Positions 61,061-64,000 of a stretch of DNA of 64,000 bases are shown here, piece by piece; positions within the stretch are counted from its first letter, which is position 1, and every line of letters begins with the position of its first letter. Location: assembly GCA_030157545.1 (NCBI GenBank), contig JAOAUN010000084.1, positions 375-64,374 of the forward strand, given 5' to 3'. The notes beneath the pieces are model-generated. The model was given only the letters and a program-made list of their open reading frames with translations, had not been told where the DNA came from and did not search any database. This DNA comes from Burkholderiaceae bacterium (GTDB lineage: Bacteria > Pseudomonadota > Gammaproteobacteria > Burkholderiales > Burkholderiaceae_D). Position numbers and translations under genes: made by a program.

Positions 61061-61801
61061 ATGACAAGAATTACGCTGGTAACAGGTGGCATGGGCGGAC
61101 TCGGCGAAGCCATTTGCATAAAGATGGCCGACATGGGCTATCAGGTTGCAACCACCCATTCCCCGGGCAACACCAAGGTAGCAGCATGGCTGGAAGAAAT
61201 GAAAGCCAAAGGCTACAACTTCCGCGCCTACGCGTGCGATGTCGGCGACTATACTTCCTCGCAAGAGTGCATCACGCAGATCACCAAGGAAATGGGGCCG
61301 ATTGATGTGCTGGTCAATAACGCCGGCATTACGCGCGACATGACTTTCAAGAAAATGGACAAGACCAATTGGGATATGGTCATCAAGACCAATCTGGATT
61401 CCGTCTTCAACATGACCAAGCCCGTCTGCGACGGCATGACTGACCGCGGCTGGGGCCGCATCATCAACATCTCTTCCGTCAACGGACAAAAAGGTGCCTT
61501 TGGCCAGACTAACTACTCGGCTGCCAAAGCCGGCATGCACGGTTTTAGCAAAGCACTGGCACTGGAAGTGGCGCGCAAGGGCGTGACCGTCAACACAATC
61601 TCGCCCGGCTACATCGGCACCAAGATGGTGATGGCAATTCCACAGGAAGTTTTGGACAGCAAGATCGTGCCGCAAATCCCTATGGGCCGTCTGGGGAAGC
61701 CGGAAGAAGTCGCCGGTCTGGTCGCCTATCTGGCCTCCGACGAAGCAGCTTTCCTGACAGGCGCCAATATCGCCATTAATGGCGGCCAGCACATGCAGTA
61801 A
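61061..61801 (+). CDS. phaB: Acetoacetyl-CoA reductase
   Basis: SDR fold LVTGGMGGLGEAICIKMADMGYQV, VLVNNAGITRDMTFKKMDKTNWDMVIKTNLDSVFNMTKPV, YSAAKAGMHGFSKALALE. Confidence 0.95.
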   Translation: MTRITLVTGGMGGLGEAICIKMADMGYQVATTHSPGNTKVAAWLEEMKAKGYNFRAYACDVGDYTSSQECITQITKEMGPIDVLVNNAGITRDMTFKKMDKTNWDMVIKTNLDSVFNMTKPVCDGMTDRGWGRIINISSVNGQKGAFGQTNYSAAKAGMHGFSKALALEVARKGVTVNTISPGYIGTKMVMAIPQEVLDSKIVPQIPMGRLGKPEEVAGLVAYLASDEAAFLTGANIAINGGQHMQ

Positions 61802-61908
61802 GGTGCTTGTTCATCCTGCGGCATGCGTTGCAAAATAAGTGAAAAATAAGTGCCGCAAGATGACAGGTTGCCCAAGTGCGGCAAATCAGCGATAATTGCG
61901 CCCGCGTT

Positions 61909-61993
61909 GCCGGGATGGCGGAATAGGTAGACGCACGGGACTCAAAATCCCGCGCTGAAAGGCGTGCCGGTTCGATTCCGGCTCCCGGCACCA
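61909..61993 (+). tRNA. tRNA-Leu (anticodon CAA)
   Basis: GCCGGGA/TCCCGGC acceptor with encoded CCA; anticodon stem-loop CGGGA-CTCAAAA-TCCCG; class II variable arm; GGTTCGATTCC T-arm. Confidence 0.95.
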
Positions 61994-62001
61994 ATTAAGA
62001 G

Positions 62002-62033
62002 AGCACCTCCAAATGACTTGGCGGTGCTTTTTT
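62002..62033 (+). terminator. Intrinsic terminator after tRNA-Leu
   Basis: AGCACCTCCAA-ATGAC-TTGGCGGTGCT followed by TTTTTT. Confidence 0.8.
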
Positions 62034-62047
62034 AATTTACGGGCAGT

Positions 62048-62797
62048 TTATGCCTTGCCGTCCTTAGCACTCTGCTGGGTAACCGCAGGCTCAATAACTG
62101 GCTCTTCTTTAGTCGCCTCGGCAACAGCTTCCTCTTTACCTGACTTACTAGCATCATCAAGCGGCTTCAAATAATCATGCGGCGGCGGCGGCATGCTGCT
62201 GCGCCGGTTTTGTACCATGATGACGGTCGCCGCCAGACCGACAACGCAGAGCATGACTGTCACGGCTAGTGGCAAGAGCACGACGAGCGCCATCAGACCG
62301 ACTACCAGTCCTATACAAAGCGGCAGCAAAGCCAGCTCCGCCATGAAGACAAATGGCGTGACAAACGCCGACAGCAGCAACACGAAGCTGATCCATTGCA
62401 GCGTGAAGTCTTTGCTCATCAAGGCGAAAATGCCACTAGACAGAAACAGCGCACCAATCGGAAAGCGCACCCACCAATGTGCCCAGAATGCCTGGCTATG
62501 CGCGCGGGCATCACTGATAAAACGACGCTGTTCTGCCAGCGCCTCATCAGTCCAGACCCAGCGCTGCCGCTTGAACAAGCTGCCGGCAGTTGACGTGAAC
62601 CAGAACAATAATCCGTATATCCAGAAGACCAGCGGCAACACCCAGTTTGTCGCTGAAGGCTCTGGCGAGAACGAAGCAGCCAGTTGAATAGCGGCCGGCG
62701 TGCCAAGTGTCACTATTGTGGGCAAGACTGCACTCGATAGTCGCTCGTCGCGGCTGACAGGTATCCATTCGCCGTTGATACCGGCTTGCTTTTTCAT
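62048..62797 (-). CDS. Hypothetical membrane protein
   Basis: 249-aa ORF with several hydrophobic segments; overlaps the next upstream ORF by 4 bp. Confidence 0.65.
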   Translation of the reverse strand: MKKQAGINGEWIPVSRDERLSSAVLPTIVTLGTPAAIQLAASFSPEPSATNWVLPLVFWIYGLLFWFTSTAGSLFKRQRWVWTDEALAEQRRFISDARAHSQAFWAHWWVRFPIGALFLSSGIFALMSKDFTLQWISFVLLLSAFVTPFVFMAELALLPLCIGLVVGLMALVVLLPLAVTVMLCVVGLAATVIMVQNRRSSMPPPPHDYLKPLDDASKSGKEEAVAEATKEEPVIEPAVTQQSAKDGKA

Positions 62798-63435
62798 TCC
62801 ATGCCTCGCTGTTGAGCAAATCGCCTGCGTAATTCATGCATACCTATAAAGACCCCTATCAATACCAGGATGCCCACTGCAAGAGCGTACTGTAGCGGCA
62901 AGCTGATAACCCAGCCAACAAGAGTCAGCAGACTAACGCCAGCGCCAATGATCAAAGCCAGCAGCAAAGGCTCGCGCCAGGACCACAGGCAGGCCAGCGA
63001 CAGCAAAACCAGCAACACTAGCCAGTGACCCGGTAAATTCATATGATTGAGCACCAGCGTCCAGTACATGAAACCGATGAGCACCAAGGTCATCGGATAA
63101 CGAATCAACGGACGCGAAGGCAGCGCCCACTCGCGCTCTTCATACAGCGCAGAAACAGGTGATGGCAGGCGGGGCTCGAATACCGAATCATCACGCCGCC
63201 AGCTATTGCGCTTGCGACGCGCGGAGAGCCAGCTTGTCAGCAGCATCAGCAAAGGCGCTATGGCAATGAATGCCAACTTCCACCAGATGTGCAGTCCGGT
63301 TGCCAGATACAGCCCGGTGCCTATTCCTGTCAGCGCGCAGGCAATCAACAGCCAGCGTAGTGGTTGCATTAATCGCTTGCGCCACGTGGGCACGCCCGAC
63401 TGCCAAGGCTTATCAAGATAGCGCTGTTGCTTCAT
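62794..63435 (-). CDS. Hypothetical membrane protein
   Basis: 213-aa ORF with multiple TM segments; translationally coupled to the downstream gene. Confidence 0.65.
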   Translation of the reverse strand: MKQQRYLDKPWQSGVPTWRKRLMQPLRWLLIACALTGIGTGLYLATGLHIWWKLAFIAIAPLLMLLTSWLSARRKRNSWRRDDSVFEPRLPSPVSALYEEREWALPSRPLIRYPMTLVLIGFMYWTLVLNHMNLPGHWLVLLVLLSLACLWSWREPLLLALIIGAGVSLLTLVGWVISLPLQYALAVGILVLIGVFIGMHELRRRFAQQRGME

Positions 63436-64000
63436 GGTGAAGCCGTATTTTCAGGGTGGCTAATGATGAACGGCAGGACACTGACCGAACACGGAAAAAC
63501 TTAAGCGATTTTAAAAATGACGCTTAAAAGGCAAACAACAGATCCAGGATCATTTTGAAAATGCTTGTAGTAAGTATTTTAGCATTGCCATGTAAATGCT
63601 TGATCTTGCGGCGATCATGCTTCGATCAGCGAGCAATATGAATATGATGACGAAAATTGGCAGGACTATCAAATATCTGGGCCTTAATGACAAATATTGT
63701 CAGTCATGGTGTTTGCCTGCATAAGCATGGCTGCCCGCGTTTAATTACTATGAGATGGTGGGCTTACGGTATAACAGTACATTCAATTCAATCACCGGCG
63801 CATTAATAAAAAATTATTCGCTTACAGGACAAAATTTCTGTTTTTTTGATCTCACCCCTTCGAATAAATCACTTCATCCGGATAATTACAGCGAATTCAC
63901 TAAAAGGCTGTTGGTTGTTTCACATGCAAAACCATGTTTTATATTGGCATGGAGTTTGCCAATGTGCATTGGTCTGGATGTAAAAATGGACCTGACAGTT

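Noticed and set aside
61022-61792. 256-aa minus-strand ORF
   Set aside because: Antisense to phaB.
1-64000. CRISPR arrays, rRNA operons, prophage structural genes
   Set aside because: Looked for regular direct repeats with spacers, rRNA-like sequence and phage proteins; none seen.

Overview
The window looks like a Burkholderiales/Oxalobacteraceae-type chromosome segment (inference from gene content and order). At the left end (about 1-6.1 kb) is a small accessory island. It has a tmRNA/tRNA-like 3' end fused to half a terminator, two back-to-back IS3-family-like inverted repeats, a frameshifted excisionase-like HTH pseudogene, and four toxin-antitoxin or toxin-like modules (HipBA, HigBA, Fic, ParDE), several with recognisable palindromic operators. 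The rest is mostly core genome: a DUF1501/DUF1800 pair, mscL, a lanthanide-type PQQ alcohol dehydrogenase cluster (xoxF-cyt c-xoxJ plus a small extra gene), arginase, an SbmA/BacA-like transporter, ChaN, infA, YceI/cytochrome b561, LemA/TPM, TamAB, fumC, a type IV minor pilin/PilY1 operon, a CDF transporter, rpsP-rimM-trmD-rplS, acyl-CoA dehydrogenase/ETF, alaS, glnS, a Cho-like nuclease, phaAB and tRNA-Leu(CAA). The most unusual non-coding signals are three exactly 50-bp-spaced palindromes upstream of hipBA and a dispersed structured intergenic repeat whose palindromic arms covary between copies (about 6.0, 47.0 and 57.0 kb). No CRISPR array, rRNA or intact transposase was seen. Assignments rest on reading the translations and motifs; no database search was run.
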